DNA from: Apus apus
Taxonomy: Eukaryota > Chordata > Aves > Apodiformes > Apodidae
Reading direction: 5' to 3'
NCBI RefSeq assembly: GCF_020740795.1
Contig: NC_067282.1
Location: 178,254,274-178,318,273, forward strand
Length of the DNA stretch: 64,000 bases
A model generated the notes under the pieces. The model did no database searches, had not been told where the DNA came from, and was given only the letters and a program-made list of their open reading frames with translations. Shown in pieces: positions 49,921-61,687 of this stretch. Within the stretch, counting starts at the first letter, position 1; each line of letters opens with the position of its first letter. The position numbers and the translations under genes were made by a program.

Positions 49921-49985
49921 ACAAAAAAAAACCAACAAAAAAACCCACAAAAAACCACCAAAAACAAAACAAAAGCCAAAACAAG
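49921..49985 (+). repeat. A-rich (AAAC/AAACC) low-complexity tract
   Basis: Sixty-five bases composed almost only of A and C with short irregular AAAC and AAACC units. Confidence 0.85.
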
Positions 49986-50796
49986 GATTTGGCTACAAGT
50001 CTTGGCTACCTACATGCTAATAAAAATTGGTAACGTAAAATCCAGATTCAATCCACCACCCCCTTTTCAGCTACCCCGATGGCTTTGCTAGAGAAGCAAG
50101 TAAACTCCACACATTGACTAATACTGGCAGACAGAAGCAAAGATGTCATGTTCATATTTGTACAACAGTATTAATAAAACTCTTTAAATTGCTCATTGTT
50201 CAAAACAAACCTCTCCCCACAATTAACAAGTGTCCATGACAATGCTAGATAACTTCAGATGACAGGCTGCTGGCCACAGCAATGCCTAGCAAAATGTTTG
50301 AGCTTTTGTTGATGGCAATGCACTGTGGAATGAAAAAAAAATACATCTCATTTTTAGCCTCTTAAGACTGCCTCTCACTTACTTGCTGGAAAAAGTAAAC
50401 TGAACACTAAATAGGAGAAGGACACCTCCACTGTCTACTAGGCTAAAGCTGAAATCAAATTCCTATGAACATCTGTCAAAATCTCTCAATAGTGACATTT
50501 CTGTGGAAATTTAGCTGTACTACTACATGACTGGATATGGTGGCAATTATTAATAAAATTAATTACACGAGGAGTATCAACTTCGGTGTAAACAAGATAA
50601 ACTAGAAACCTAGTAAACATCTGCCTTACTTAACCAGCATATCCAGTATTTTTGTGAAAGACATTAGGTATTTTTGGCCTCGCTGTTTCCCAATTTTGTA
50701 TGTCTAAATACAGAACATGAACTTCAACTGAGACAAAGTTCAAGCAATCAGAGCTGATATTTTTCTTCACTTGTCTGACCAGTGTTCGTATTACAC

Positions 50797-50862
50797 TTCT
50801 TAGGATTTGAGGTTGGGCCAGGTGATCCTTGAGGTCTCTTCCAATCTGGCATTCTATGATTT
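50797..50862 (+). mobile_element. CR1 tail fragment
   Basis: The last 65 or so bases of a CR1 copy: GGTTGGGCCAGGTGATCCTT, then GAGGTCTCTTCCAATCTGGC and ATTCTATGATT. The body of the element is absent or unrecognisable. Confidence 0.75.
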
Positions 50863-52550
50863 GCCTGAAATATTTCACAATAAAACTTCATCTATCTCAA
50901 GATCAGTGTTCCTTCCTTCTACTCATATAGAAAGGATTCAGTTGACCAAATGCAGATTTCTACACCTGACTTGTCAGGTAAACCTCCTATCTATCAGTTC
51001 ACATTAAACAGACTCCCAGGATACAATTCAGCTACTAGTTAAAGCACCTATTGAGGGCCAGCTTATATCACTCAGAAGAATGATCTATGTCTCTGATATG
51101 ATATAAATCTCTGACAGTTGTCACACCAACAGTGGGGAGCCTATATGAGATAGTTTAAGCAATTGCTGCCCCCATGGTTCTACCATGTTGAAACTATCAC
51201 CCTCTCTCCCCCAAACCTGACTTTGAGGATGGACATGACGCACCTTAACACCACCAATGCCAAGATGAACTCATTACAGAAACTACTGATCTTGGTTTAT
51301 TTGTGCAAATGTAGGAGCAAAATTAGAAGCAGCTGAGGTGCAGTTGCAGATTTCATTATGCTGACCCTACAACAGGAACACGATCTTCCCCACCAAGGTA
51401 AAAAAAAAGCAGGGAAGATTACATACAGGTGTTTTTTTCAGTAGACATAAGTCTATGCCACAGCCAGTAGGTTTTCAAAATTTGTGGGCTAACTAAATGA
51501 TACCAATTATTAAATCCCCCAAACTGTAAAATATTATGGGATTTCTAACGAAAGTTTCACTGCAAAACTCTGGTGTGGCAAACAATAAGGGCAATTGTAT
51601 CTTAATGCCCACATCATAAATAGCATCAATTCGGATTTTAATGCAATGATACTGAGTTTCTATGGCTTGAAAATGTAACAGTTAATTTTACAAAATGTCT
51701 CCCTCTTCCCAGAAATTAATTCAAGTGAGGAAAGACAACTAGAACTCTTGAAAACTTAGGTTTACTTCTAAACCAGTTTTATTTAACAAAAAGGAATAAC
51801 AACTGTTAACTTATTGTGTAGAGTTCAGTGACACAGTTTCCCTGTCCTGTGAAAAATGCCACTATTTTGAAATGTTTCCTGTTTTACATCAGGAAGAACT
51901 TTAACTCTCAAGGTTTTGCATGATAAAGATGAGAAAGGAAAAGACCAAAAAGCAACTGACTTCAGAAGGACACTTCTCACGTGGATGTCTAAACCACTTA
52001 CCTACTCAGACTACTCATTATGATCAGGCAGGGCCCTGTAAATTCTTCCTAATTTTTAGGATTTGAAGAACCTTTTCATTAAGTTGTTATCTATTTGAAG
52101 TTTCAACATATCTTTCTTTTAAAGAATCAAACTACCACCTAGAAATATTTTTGTCAGCATCTGTGATACGGTAACAGGACAAATACCAGTTCTGTGTGAT
52201 TTAAGCCTGAACAGCTGTACAGAAGGAGAAGTGAAACATTTTAGTGAACACACAGTAAAATATTTTATAAAATACCTTTACAAATACACTAATATTTCTT
52301 TTCCCCATTTTTACTCAATACAAGATTACCAGGGAGAAGTATAAAGTCCTGCAAATCATCTTTCCAGACTACATTCAAAACCATCTGTAACTGAGGGTCA
52401 TGTTGCACAGTAAATGTTTACTTGATAAATACAGCTCTGCATGATTACTAAGGTAATATCTCAGATAAAAAAAAGGCTGCCTTTGTATCAGGGGAGGGAT
52501 TTTTATCACAGTAAAAATTAAACTTACTTGGCTGCTACAAGCAACTGGAA

Positions 52551-52569
52551 ACAAACAAACAAACAAACT
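52551..52569 (+). repeat. (AAAC)n microsatellite
   Basis: About five AAAC units in a row, roughly 100 bases before the start of a CR1 copy. Confidence 0.85.
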
Positions 52570-52669
52570 AGCATCACAGAGCAGATGTTCAATCATGTTT
52601 ACTTCCCTAGAAACCACTAAATCTGCTTTTACAAGGACCCGAAAGACACACTGACAGGGAAGAAGACCA

Positions 52670-54541
52670 GCCTGCCTAAATAGCTTTGGCTGGACCTCAA
52701 GAACAAAAGGAAAGTTTACAGCCTTTGGAAAAGCTGGTTGCAAACTTATGAGGAATACCAAGGTGTAGTGAAAATACGCAGAGGTAAAATTAGGAAGGCC
52801 AAAGTTCACACAGAACTCAACGTGGCCACCGTGATTAAAGACACCAAGAAGAGGTTTTTTCAGAATACCAATAGGAAAAGGAAGACTAGGAAATAGATAG
52901 GCCCACTGATGAATGAGGTAGGTGCCCTCGTGGTGGAAGACACAGAGAAGGCAGAGTTACTGAATGCCTTTGTTGCTTCAGCCTTCACTACGAAAGCTGT
53001 CCCTCCTGAATCCCAGACCGTGGAGGCAAGGGGAAAAGTCTGGAGAGAGGAAAAAAAGTCAGTAGAGGAGGACCAGGTTAGAGACAACTTGGCCAAAATG
53101 GACATCCAGAAGTCCATAGGCCCTGATGGGATGCACCCACAAGTGCCAAGAGAGCTAGCAGATGTTATTAATAGGCCACTCTCCATCATCTTTGAGAGGT
53201 CATGGAGAACAGGAGAGGTGCCTGAGGACTGGAAAAAGGCAAATATCACTTCAGTTCTCAAGAAGGAGGTCCCAGGAAACTACAGGCCAGTTATTTTCAC
53301 CTCTGTCCCTGGGAAGGTGAAGGGGCAACTCCTTCTGGATGTCATCTCTAAACACATTGAAGAACAGGAAGCTATTGGGAGCGGTCAATATGGATTTACC
53401 AAGAATAAATTGTGCTTGACCAATCTTGCTAGCCTTCTATGACAATGTAACTGGTTGGATGGATGAGGGGAGAGCAGCAGATGTCATCTACCTTGACTTC
53501 AGTGAGGCTTTTGACACTGTCTCCCATAATATCCTCACTAGGAAAATGAGAGACTGTGGGCTAGATGAGTGGACAGTGAGGTGGATTGAGAGCTGGCTGT
53601 GTGACAGAACTCAGAAGGTTGTGATTAATGGAGTAGGGCTGAGTTAGAGGCCAGCAACCAGTGGTGTCCCCCACGGACCAATAGTCGGTCTGGTCTTGTT
53701 CAGCATATTCATAAATGACCTGGACAAGGGGACAGAGTATATCCTCAAGTTTGCTGAGGATACTGAATGGGAGCTGTGGCTGACACTTCAGAGGCCTGTG
53801 CTGCCATCCAGCATGACCTGGACAGGCTGGAGAGCTGGGCAGAGAAGAACCTAGTGAGGTTCAACAAGAAGAAGTGTAGGGTCCTGCACATGGGGAGGAA
53901 GAACCCTATGCACCAATAGAGGTTACAGGTGGACTTGCTGGAAAGCATTTCCAAGGAGAAGGATCTGGGAGTCCTGGTAGATAGTAAATTACCCATGAGC
54001 CAGCAATGTGCCCTTGCTGGCAAGAGGCCACATCTGGAATACTATGCCCAGTTCTGGGCTCCCCAGTTCAAGAGAGACAGGGAACTACTAGAGAGAGTCC
54101 AGCAGAAGGCAACAAAGATGATTGGGGTGTTGGAACGTCTCCCTTATGAGGAAAGCCTGAGAGAGCTAGGACTCTTCAGCCTGAAGAAGAGAAGGCTGAG
54201 GGGACACCTTATTAATGCCTGTAAGTATCTAAAGGGTGGGTGCAAGCAGGACGGAGCCAGACTCTTTTCAGCAGTTCCCAGTGACAGGACAAGGGGCAAC
54301 AGGCACAAGCTGGAACACAGGAAGCTCCATTTAAATGTGAGGAAAAACTTCTTTACTGTGAGGGTGACAGAGCACTGGAACAGGCTGCCCGGGGAGGTTA
54401 TGGAGTGTCCTTCTCTGGAAATATTCAAGACCTGCCTGGATGAAGTCCTGAGTAATGTGCAGGAGATCCTGCTTTAGCAGGGGAGATGGACTGAATGACC
54501 TCTAGAGGTCCCTTCAAACTCTGACAATTCTGTGATTCTGT
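52670..54541 (+). mobile_element. CR1 LINE, long degraded copy
   Basis: About 1.9 kb of CR1 from just after the endonuclease through the reverse transcriptase to the 3' end with GATTCTGT-type tail. Readable blocks are IGPDGMHPQVPRELADVINR, VIYLDFSEAFDTVSHNILT and [21 protein letters not shown] stop near 52892, a frame change near 53430 and a stop at about 53645 break the frame. The reverse transcriptase FADD box reads FAED, so the first catalytic aspartate of that box is lost. About 80 bases of the consensus are missing near 54020. The copy is antisense to SAMTOR. Confidence 0.95.
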
Positions 54542-54880
54542 CTGTCAGGCTTGACATCAGCACACATGCAATATATGCAACATAAATGCATAGGTGCCTA
54601 AAAGATGCATAGAAAAAAATCCTGTAAAATCTGGGGTCACCTGTGGTTCCATGCAACAGAAAAAAGAACAAGAGACTTCCAGGTTGTTTTTTTTTCCTGT
54701 CCCCATGTTGTAACAGGCTAGTAGGAGAAATTCAAGCTTCATGAAAAAAACCCTAATTACCGTACTTTCTAAGTGCTTGTGTCAAGCATGCAGAACCCTG
54801 AAGTTTCTTATGAGTGAAAAACTGAGCACTTGAGAGCTGTTTCAGCATTTGGATTTTACCCTGATGGGTAAGGTAATTAA

Positions 54881-57260
54881 GATTCATAGAATCATAGAAT
54901 CATAGGGGTTGGAAGGGACCTCGAAAGATCATCTAGTCCAACCCCCCCGCCAGAGCAGGGTCACCTAGAGTACATCACACAGGAATGCATCCAGGCGGGT
55001 TTTGAATGTCTCCAGAGAAGGAGACTCCACAACCTCTCTGGGCAGCCTGTTCCAGTGCTCTGTCACTCTCACAGTAAAAAAAATTTTTCTGATATTCACC
55101 TTAAACCTCCTATGCTCCAATTTGTATCCATTACTCCTTGTCCTATCACTGGTCATCACTGAAAAAAGCTTAACTCCATCTTCTTGACACTCACCCTTTA
55201 CGTATTTGTAAACATTGATGAGGTCACCCCTCAGTCTCCTTTTCTCCAAACTAAAGAGACCCAGCTCCCTCAGCCTTTCCTCATAAGGGAGATGTTCCAC
55301 TCCCTTAATCATCTTTGTGGCTCTGCGCTGGACTCTTTCAAGCACTTCCCTGTCCTTCTTGAACTGAGGGGCCCAGACCTGGACACAATACTCCAGATGC
55401 GGCCTCACCAAGGCAGAATAGAGGGGGAGGAGAACCTCTCTTGACCTACTAACCACACCCTTTCTAATACACCCCAGGATGCCATTGGCCTTCTTAGCCA
55501 CAAGGGCACATTGCTGGCTCATGGTCATCCTCCTGTCTACCAGGACCCCCAGATCCCTTTCACCCACACTGCTCTCCAGCAGGTCAGCCCCCAACCTGTA
55601 CTGGTGCATGACATTTTTCTTCCCCAAATGCAAAACTCTACACTTGCCCTTGTTAAACTTCATCAGGTTTTTCCCCGCCCAAGTCTCCAGCCTGTCTAAG
55701 TCTCTCTGAATGGCAGCACAGCCTTCTGGTGTGTCAGCCACTCCTCCCAGCTTGGTGTCATCAGCAAACTTGCTGAGGGTACATTCTGTACCCTCATCCA
55801 GGTCGTTGATGAAGATGTTGAACAACACCGGTCCCAATACCGACCCCTGAGGGACTCCACTAGTCACAGGCCTCCAACTAGATTCTGCCCCATTGACTAC
55901 AACTCTCTGACTTCTTCCTTTCAACCAGTTCTTGATCCACCTCACTGCCTGATCATCAAACCCATACTTGATCAACTTATCTACAAGGATGCTGTGGGAG
56001 ACGGTGTCAAATGCTTTACTGAAATCAAGATAGACCACATCCACCGCTCTACCATCATCTATCCACCTAGTAATTTCCTCATAGAAGGCTATGAGGTTAG
56101 TCAAACATGACTTACCCTTGGAAAAACCATGTTGACTGCTCTTGATGACCCCCATCTCCTTGATATGCCTAGAGATAGTGCCAAGGACAAGTTGTTCCAT
56201 CACCTTTCCAGGGGTGGAGGTGAGGCTGATTGGTCTATAGTTACCCGGGTCCTCCTTCTTGCCCTTCTTGTAGACTGGAGTGACATTTGCTATCCTCCAG
56301 TCCTCAGGCACCTCTCCTGTTCCCCATGACTTACCGAAGATGATGGAGAGTGGACTAGCAATGACCTCCACCAGCTCCCTCAGCACCCTTGGATGCATTT
56401 CATCCGGACCCATCGATTTATGGATGTCCAGATTACGCAACTGATCCCTAACCCAATCCTCATCTACCTGGGCAAACTCCTCCTTTATCTTGACTTCTAC
56501 TGGGGCTATATGAAACTGGGGCTCATGAGGAAAGCCTGCAGGAGTAAAGACAGAGGCAAAGAAGGCATTCAGCACCTCTGCCTTCTTTAAATCCTCTGTC
56601 ACCAGGGCACCCAACTCATTCAGCAGTGGGCCTATATTGCCTCTGGTATTAGTTTCGTTGGCTATGTATTTGAAAAAGCCCTTTCTATTGTCCTTAACCC
56701 AACTTGCAAGGTTAAGTTCCAAGGAGGCCTTAGCTTTCCTAGTTGCCTCCCTACATTCTCTGACAACAGTCCTATATTCCTCCCAAGCAACCAGCCCCTC
56801 CTTCCATGATCTATAGATTTTCCTTTTCCATTTGAGTTTGCCCAGCAGTTCCTTTTTTAACCACGCTGGTCTCCTAGCTCCCTTACTAGATTTTCTACTC
56901 ATTGGGACACACTGATCCTGTGCTTGCAAGAAGTGGTCCTTGAATGTTGTCCAGCTATCTTGAGCCCCTTTACCTTCTAGCACTCTGTCCCATGGGACTT
57001 CCCTTAACAATTGATTGAGGAGGCTGAAGTTTGCTCTGTGGAAGTCCAGGGTTCTGGTCCTGCTGGGTATTCTGTTCCTCCCACACAGGATCCTGAACTC
57101 CACCATCTCGTGCTCACTGCAGTCAAGGCTGCCATTGACCACCACTGCTTCAACAAGGCCCTCCTTGTTGGTGAGCACAAGATCCAGCAGCGCTCCTCTT
57201 CTAGTTGGCTTATCCACCATTTGCATTAAGAAGTTGTCGTCAATGCACTGAAGATTAAAC
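54881..57260 (-). mobile_element. CR1 LINE, young 5'-truncated copy in SAMTOR intron 1
   Basis: Minus-strand CR1 element from the tail (two to three TCATAGAA-type units at 54881-54906) to about 57260, where CR1 similarity ends and a stop appears in frame. It lies in the same direction as SAMTOR. Its 3' part is almost the same as the copy at 10.1 kb. Full-length CR1 elements are about 4.5 kb, so roughly the 5' half (first reading frame and most of the endonuclease) is missing. Confidence 0.95.
54965..57226 (-). CDS. CR1 ORF2 fragment: endonuclease end, reverse transcriptase, C-terminal region
   Basis: This 753-codon frame is unbroken. Residues 1-45 are the end of the AP-type endonuclease, with SEHEMVEF at 37-44 where SDH is usual, so the catalytic aspartate is glutamate here. 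The reverse transcriptase follows at about 260-560: [13 protein letters not shown] (310-322), YRPISLTST (330-338), the motif A segment [13 protein letters not shown] (399-411), [11 protein letters not shown] (456-466) and FADD (487-490), all intact. The C-terminal region carries [20 protein letters not shown] and ends CDVL. The ATG is simply the first methionine after the truncation; upstream the CR1 frame continues for about 13 codons and then meets a stop. It is a remnant inside an intron, not a host gene. Confidence 0.9.
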   Translation of the reverse strand: MQMVDKPTRRGALLDLVLTNKEGLVEAVVVNGSLDCSEHEMVEFRILCGRNRIPSRTRTLDFHRANFSLLNQLLREVPWDRVLEGKGAQDSWTTFKDHFLQAQDQCVPMSRKSSKGARRPAWLKKELLGKLKWKRKIYRSWKEGLVAWEEYRTVVRECREATRKAKASLELNLASWVKDNRKGFFKYIANETNTRGNIGPLLNELGALVTEDLKKAEVLNAFFASVFTPAGFPHEPQFHIAPVEVKIKEEFAQVDEDWVRDQLRNLDIHKSMGPDEMHPRVLRELVEVIASPLSIIFGKSWGTGEVPEDWRIANVTPVYKKGKKEDPGNYRPISLTSTPGKVMEQLVLGTISRHIKEMGVIKSSQHGFSKGKSCLTNLIAFYEEITRWIDDGRAVDVVYLDFSKAFDTVSHSILVDKLIKYGFDDQAVRWIKNWLKGRSQRVVVNGAESSWRPVTSGVPQGSVLGPVLFNIFINDLDEGTECTLSKFADDTKLGGVADTPEGCAAIQRDLDRLETWAGKNLMKFNKGKCRVLHLGKKNVMHQYRLGADLLESSVGERDLGVLVDRRMTMSQQCALVAKKANGILGCIRKGVVSRSREVLLPLYSALVRPHLEYCVQVWAPQFKKDREVLERVQRRATKMIKGVEHLPYEERLRELGLFSLEKRRLRGDLINVYKYVKGECQEDGVKLFSVMTSDRTRSNGYKLEHRRFKVNIRKIFFTVRVTEHWNRLPREVVESPSLETFKTRLDAFLCDVL

Positions 57261-58363
57261 TAACCCGTTTGGACAGGGAGCAGAAGTAAAACTTCAGAAA
57301 AACAGGAGTCTTATGCTAATGATACACAGTCCTAAATGAACATGTTGCACCTCAGTCTTTTGTTTTCACTTAAAGCTTTCTTCATTAAGACAAAGTTTAT
57401 AGGCTAACCTGAGGAATTTTGGGCATTTTTAGGAATCACTAGACAGGTTTTGTCTGTCCCTAGCACTGCCTTAAAAGTACTCTGAAACAATGTATTAATG
57501 ATTAGTTGATTTAGTTGACACATTCAGTGTGGACAAGGTACAATCACCTTAATTAAAAAAATACACTTTCTTAACATTAAAAACTCCATACTCGTTAAAC
57601 TTCATTAAACCGTGTAAAAATATGTGGCATATAATACTACTGTAGGATTCACAGTCGAAAAAAAGAGGATCCTACAATTGCAAAATACCAAATCAGCCAT
57701 GATATTCATGTTTACATGCTTCTCTTCTTTAATTACTAATTAACAACAGAGGGGTTGTAAATGGAAGGAAATAAAAAAGAATTAAAAGGAAATGAAAAAA
57801 GAGAACAGATATAAATATACCCCTGTAAGTCATACTAGATTAGTAATATCCTTGTAACAGAAAAGGTAAATACTAGTCATGCAGTAAAAAAGTTAAAATT
57901 GTTGAAGAAAATAGAAAAAAGCACTTCAGTGCAAACTTAAAAGAATTAAAGCTGAACCATTTTGAACACGGCAAATGCTAGTCATAAATGCAGTAGCATG
58001 CTCTGGGACTATGCCATGAGCCACAGTACAGAAGTACATACAAAATCCATCCAACATTCAGTTGTTAAAAGTGAAAGTGGTCCAAAAAAATGCTGAAATT
58101 AAAAAAGCCACCAAGATTGATCTTTGATGAATATCAGGAATTAATTTTTCACGCCCCCCAAAAAATAATAATCAAACCCTTTTAATGACACAATGGTAAC
58201 TGAACTTTATTCTAGTAATTCCTTTAGTAACTGCAAAAAAATTGTTTGTGATGCATCCTAATTAAGAAATAATGCTTTTGCATGCTGAGAAGCATGAAAC
58301 TTCTTCAGAAACATGTTAGCTTGCAGTTTGGAAGCAGTGTCACTTTTTCACTGGCTCATCTTA

Positions 58364-58388
58364 AAAACAAAACAAAACAAACAAAACT
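58364..58388 (+). repeat. (AAAAC)n microsatellite
   Basis: Four to five AAAAC/AAAC units in SAMTOR intron 1. Confidence 0.8.
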
Positions 58389-60320
58389 ATTGTGAGAAAC
58401 AAAATTATAACAATGGTGCCAGTTATAAGCAAGTAAGATAATATACTGGCTTGCCTTTTACAAATGCTCATTGAAACTTAAGGCTTGTTAACATCAGCAA
58501 GGCAAATGAATTCCCAAAGAATCAGGTTATTAAAACCAACACTGTGTAACTTTTATCAACAAGCATCTCAGGGTCTCAAGAAAGCACCTATTTCTCTTCA
58601 ACACTTATAACAGAAGACAGCAACTTAAGATCATATTACACCACCAAGGACTTTAATTATTAGACTTATCCACCCTGTCCTACACAGTCATACAGCTTTC
58701 AGAAGGATACTCAACATGTTTTTTTCCTCTACTGACAAAATCAACATGCAATTCTCTTTTTAGTATCTACAGACAAAGCACCTAAGTCCACGCAACAGCA
58801 ATCCTCTAGTACTGTTTGCTTATTTAGACAAAATGGAAAATAGCTTCATAGAACTCTAGTAAATGCGAGATGAGAGAGTTAAAAAACCCCACAAACAACA
58901 GACAAAAAAAGGACAATACAAGATTCTGGAATAATACGGATAGCTCTGTTTCAATTTCATATGGAGGTGGGTGCACCACGCTGTGGAGACAAGAGGCCTT
59001 CCCTGTGTAATAAACCATAAGCATACAACCAAGGATGTATTTTTTATCTTTGCTTTTTTCATACCCAAGTTATAATTCATTTCATCCCGAGAAATTACAG
59101 AGGAATTGTTGCTTTTTTACTTCTCTTTACTAAAGTGTCGACTTTGATTTTGTCAGGGTAACGTACTTACCAGTCAGTGCCTCTGAGAATTAGAAAACGA
59201 AACAAAAAAATACCAAGAAAAGATCCTCCAGAGGTCAAGCACGTACCAGTATTATAATTTCAGTATGATATCAAAAACATTTAGGAAGGAGATTCACAAG
59301 TCTGCTTTTAGAAGCATCAAGAAACGTAGGGAGAAAATACTCCACAAATAAAATTCTGAAGCTGAAACAACCTAGTGTATGAAGTACTACGACTACTAAT
59401 CCCTAGTTACTTGTAGGTGGAGCTCTCCTGTGACGTGAGAGACTTTTTGGATTTTAACTCCCTCCATGAAAATACATACAGTGTTGCTATTTTAGAGTGA
59501 ATAGAAAAATCACTGTAAAATTTTCACTAACACATGGTTTACAGGACATATGAAGTAAGTTAAGAGAACTATTTGTTCTTTTATTAACCAATTACACTGA
59601 ACTAAAGATTAAACACAGCTTAGCCTTGCATACAAACTTGCTCTTTGCTAAGAAGCAGGCTTATATAGATGTATTCCATGTAATTTAGGCTCTCATCTAA
59701 AAAAAATTCAGTTGTTACAGAGATTGCTCACATTTTTTTTAAAGTTAAAAGAGCCACTGTTTGTCTTTCTTAATCTGCAGGCACTCTGAAATAACAGAGA
59801 AATACGAACTGCTCAAAGTTTTTGCCAGGATTTGACTGTTACAATGTACTGTTCTTTCACCTAAATGGCAGAACAAGGGAGATCTTCCCTTCACTTTTGG
59901 CTCACCGAGGCCAAAATAAATAGTGACTCTTGATCGCTGTCTGCGTAGGCAGATACGTGTGCCCAAATCCCATGGACAGGCTCCTGTAGAGACTTCTGAA
60001 GTCCAGAAAGCAGAATGACCTTGACACTTTAAGTGTCACATCCAGACATTGAGGAGAGGCAAGAACCAGTGCCTACAACAGGAAGAGTTCCCATTTCATA
60101 AATGTCCTTCTTCAGGTATCCACCAGGTCATCAAAGAACTGTGGACTCAATGAAAGAATGGATTTATCTTTTTTGGTAACCTGTCTTATAAAGATCACAT
60201 AGATCACTGCAAGCAGCCTGAGGAGACTACAAAATTCAGCAAACACATCTCAATTCTGACACTTTTCTGAAAGCATTTTGGGAAGATTTTAAGCATTCCA
60301 ACACCACCCATAAGAAACTT

Positions 60321-60605
60321 GCTTTATCTACCTTGATTTCAGCAAGGCTTTTGACACTGTATCCTGTAACATCCTTGTTAGGCAACAGAGGCAGCGTGGG
60401 CTAGATGAGTGGACCGTGAGGTGGACTGAGAGTTGGCTGTGTGACAGAACTCAAGAAGGTTCTGAGCAGGGTCATGTTGGCTAGAGATACTGGAGACCCA
60501 CCTGGATGCAGTCTTGTGTAATGTGCTCTAGGTGATCCTGCTTTAGCAGAGGAGTTAGACTAGATGATCTCTAGAGGTCCCTTCAAACTCTGACAACTTC
60601 TGTGA
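60321..60605 (+). mobile_element. CR1 LINE, internally deleted copy
   Basis: The first half (60321-60460) matches the reverse transcriptase motif A region ([10 protein letters not shown] reading) and is nearly identical to 53485-53620 of the other copy. It then jumps directly to the 3' end (from about 60478: CACCTGGATGCAGTCTTGTG, CTAGATGATCTCTAGAGGTC, tail TTCTGTGAT). The intervening C-terminal region of about 0.8 kb is missing. Confidence 0.9.
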
Positions 60606-61340
60606 TAAGGGTATTCAAACAGATGACAAAGTATATTTTTCAAGGACTCAGAGTGATTCATTTTATAACAGCTTTCCCCAACTCTTTTGCTTAGTACTCC
60701 AGCCTGAACTATTCCTCCATGTCTGAAAAACAGGAGGCACAAACACTTCACAAAAACCAAGCCTCTCCAGATCACCATGCAATCTCTCTTGGCACTCACG
60801 ACCTACTGTCATCCCCACTCCCGCAGATTCCCAGTTTGGAAAACATTGCCGTACGGCTCGGAAGCTGCCTGTGGTGAAAGGCCTCGCTGGAGCAACGAGC
60901 TATTAAATGTCACACGAAGCTGTGACACGGGGCCACACGGTCGCATGCCGGCACGCAGGGTTAGCACACCTTTAGCCAGACGAACGTTTCCATTTCGCAG
61001 CATTATCCGTGCACACCAACCCTCTTCTCGCACGTACCACAGGAAAAGCTCCTAGAGACGCGCCGTGAGCGCTCCTGAGCCGCCAAGAGCCCACGGAAAG
61101 CAGCCACAACACCTCTGCCGAGCCGACCGGGGCTCCTCGACGGGGCTGCGGGCAACCCACGGCAGCGGCGCCCCGCTCGCCCGGGGAGGAGCAGGACGCC
61201 GGCCCGGAGCTGCCGCCACCCGCTGCTCGCAGCCACCCCCCGACACACCCCCTTCGGCAGCGGCCCGCGGCCCGCAGCGCTCCGCGGCAGCTGGCGGGAC
61301 CGGGTCGCCCGCCCGTGGGGGGACACACCGCCCCGCGCGG

Positions 61341-61375
61341 GACCCCCACGGGGGCGGGACCCCCCACGGGGGCGG
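61341..61375. repeat. Tandem GC-box duplication
   Basis: Two adjacent imperfect copies of GACCCCCACGGGGGCGG (341-357 and 358-375 of this kilobase), each with an Sp1-type GGGGCGG. It lies in SAMTOR intron 1 about 80 bases after the exon 1 donor, within the CpG island. Confidence 0.85.
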
Positions 61376-61456
61376 CTCCGCCCCCCCGGACACCCCTCCC
61401 GCCGAGTGAGGGGCGCGGGGCGGTCCGGCCTGGGCGGCCCCCGCCGCCACGGTTAC

Positions 61457-61610
61457 CTTCCCGGTACTTCTTGCGCAGCCGCCGGTGGACGCTCTTGACC
61501 ACCCCCGACAGCTTCTCCTGCTCCAGCTTCCGCTCCTGCTCCCGGGGCGGGGGCGGCGGGGCGGCCCCGGCGGGCCGGAGCCGGGGCTGTGGCTGTGGCG
61601 CGGCCGCCAT
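61457..61610 (-). CDS. SAMTOR: SAMTOR exon 1 (residues 1-51)
   Basis: The start is the ATG at 61610-61608 in a strong context (GCCATGG) inside the CpG island. The frame opens [15 protein letters not shown], runs through a proline cluster, and reaches the conserved [14 protein letters not shown] and [12 protein letters not shown] segments. The donor is GAAG|GTAACC, leaving one base of a valine codon. The first 22 or so residues do not match the mammalian N-terminus as remembered, while everything from the PPPREQERK segment onwards does. An in-frame ATG 20 codons upstream (61670-61668) could extend the protein if the transcript begins far enough upstream; the internal start is preferred because promoter motifs overlap the upstream one. 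Confidence 0.9.
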
Positions 61611-61644
61611 GGCGGTGCCGCCGCTCCGCCGGGCCCGGGCAGGG

Positions 61645-61656
61645 CGCGCATGCGCG
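61645..61656. promoter_or_regulatory. NRF1-type palindrome
   Basis: The sequence CGCGCATGCGCG is a perfect palindrome and contains the NRF1 consensus GCGCATGCGC. It lies 35 bases upstream of the SAMTOR start codon, a usual place for NRF1 in housekeeping CpG-island promoters. Binding is inferred. Confidence 0.7.
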
Positions 61657-61665
61657 GCCCCGCGC

Positions 61666-61687
61666 GGCATGCCGGGAGCTGGAGTCC
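61666..61687 (-). promoter_or_regulatory. ZNF143/Staf-like motif
   Basis: Read on the minus strand this contains ACTCCAGCTCCCGGCATGC, which closely resembles the ZNF143 site ACTACAnnTCCCnGCATGC common in vertebrate CpG-island promoters. It lies 11 bases from the NRF1 palindrome. Two bases differ from the usual form. Function is inferred. Confidence 0.55.

Noticed and set aside
54993-57251. Several plus-strand frames antisense to the CR1 copy
   Set aside because: They mirror the intact minus-strand CR1 frame and the same frames recur opposite other CR1 copies.
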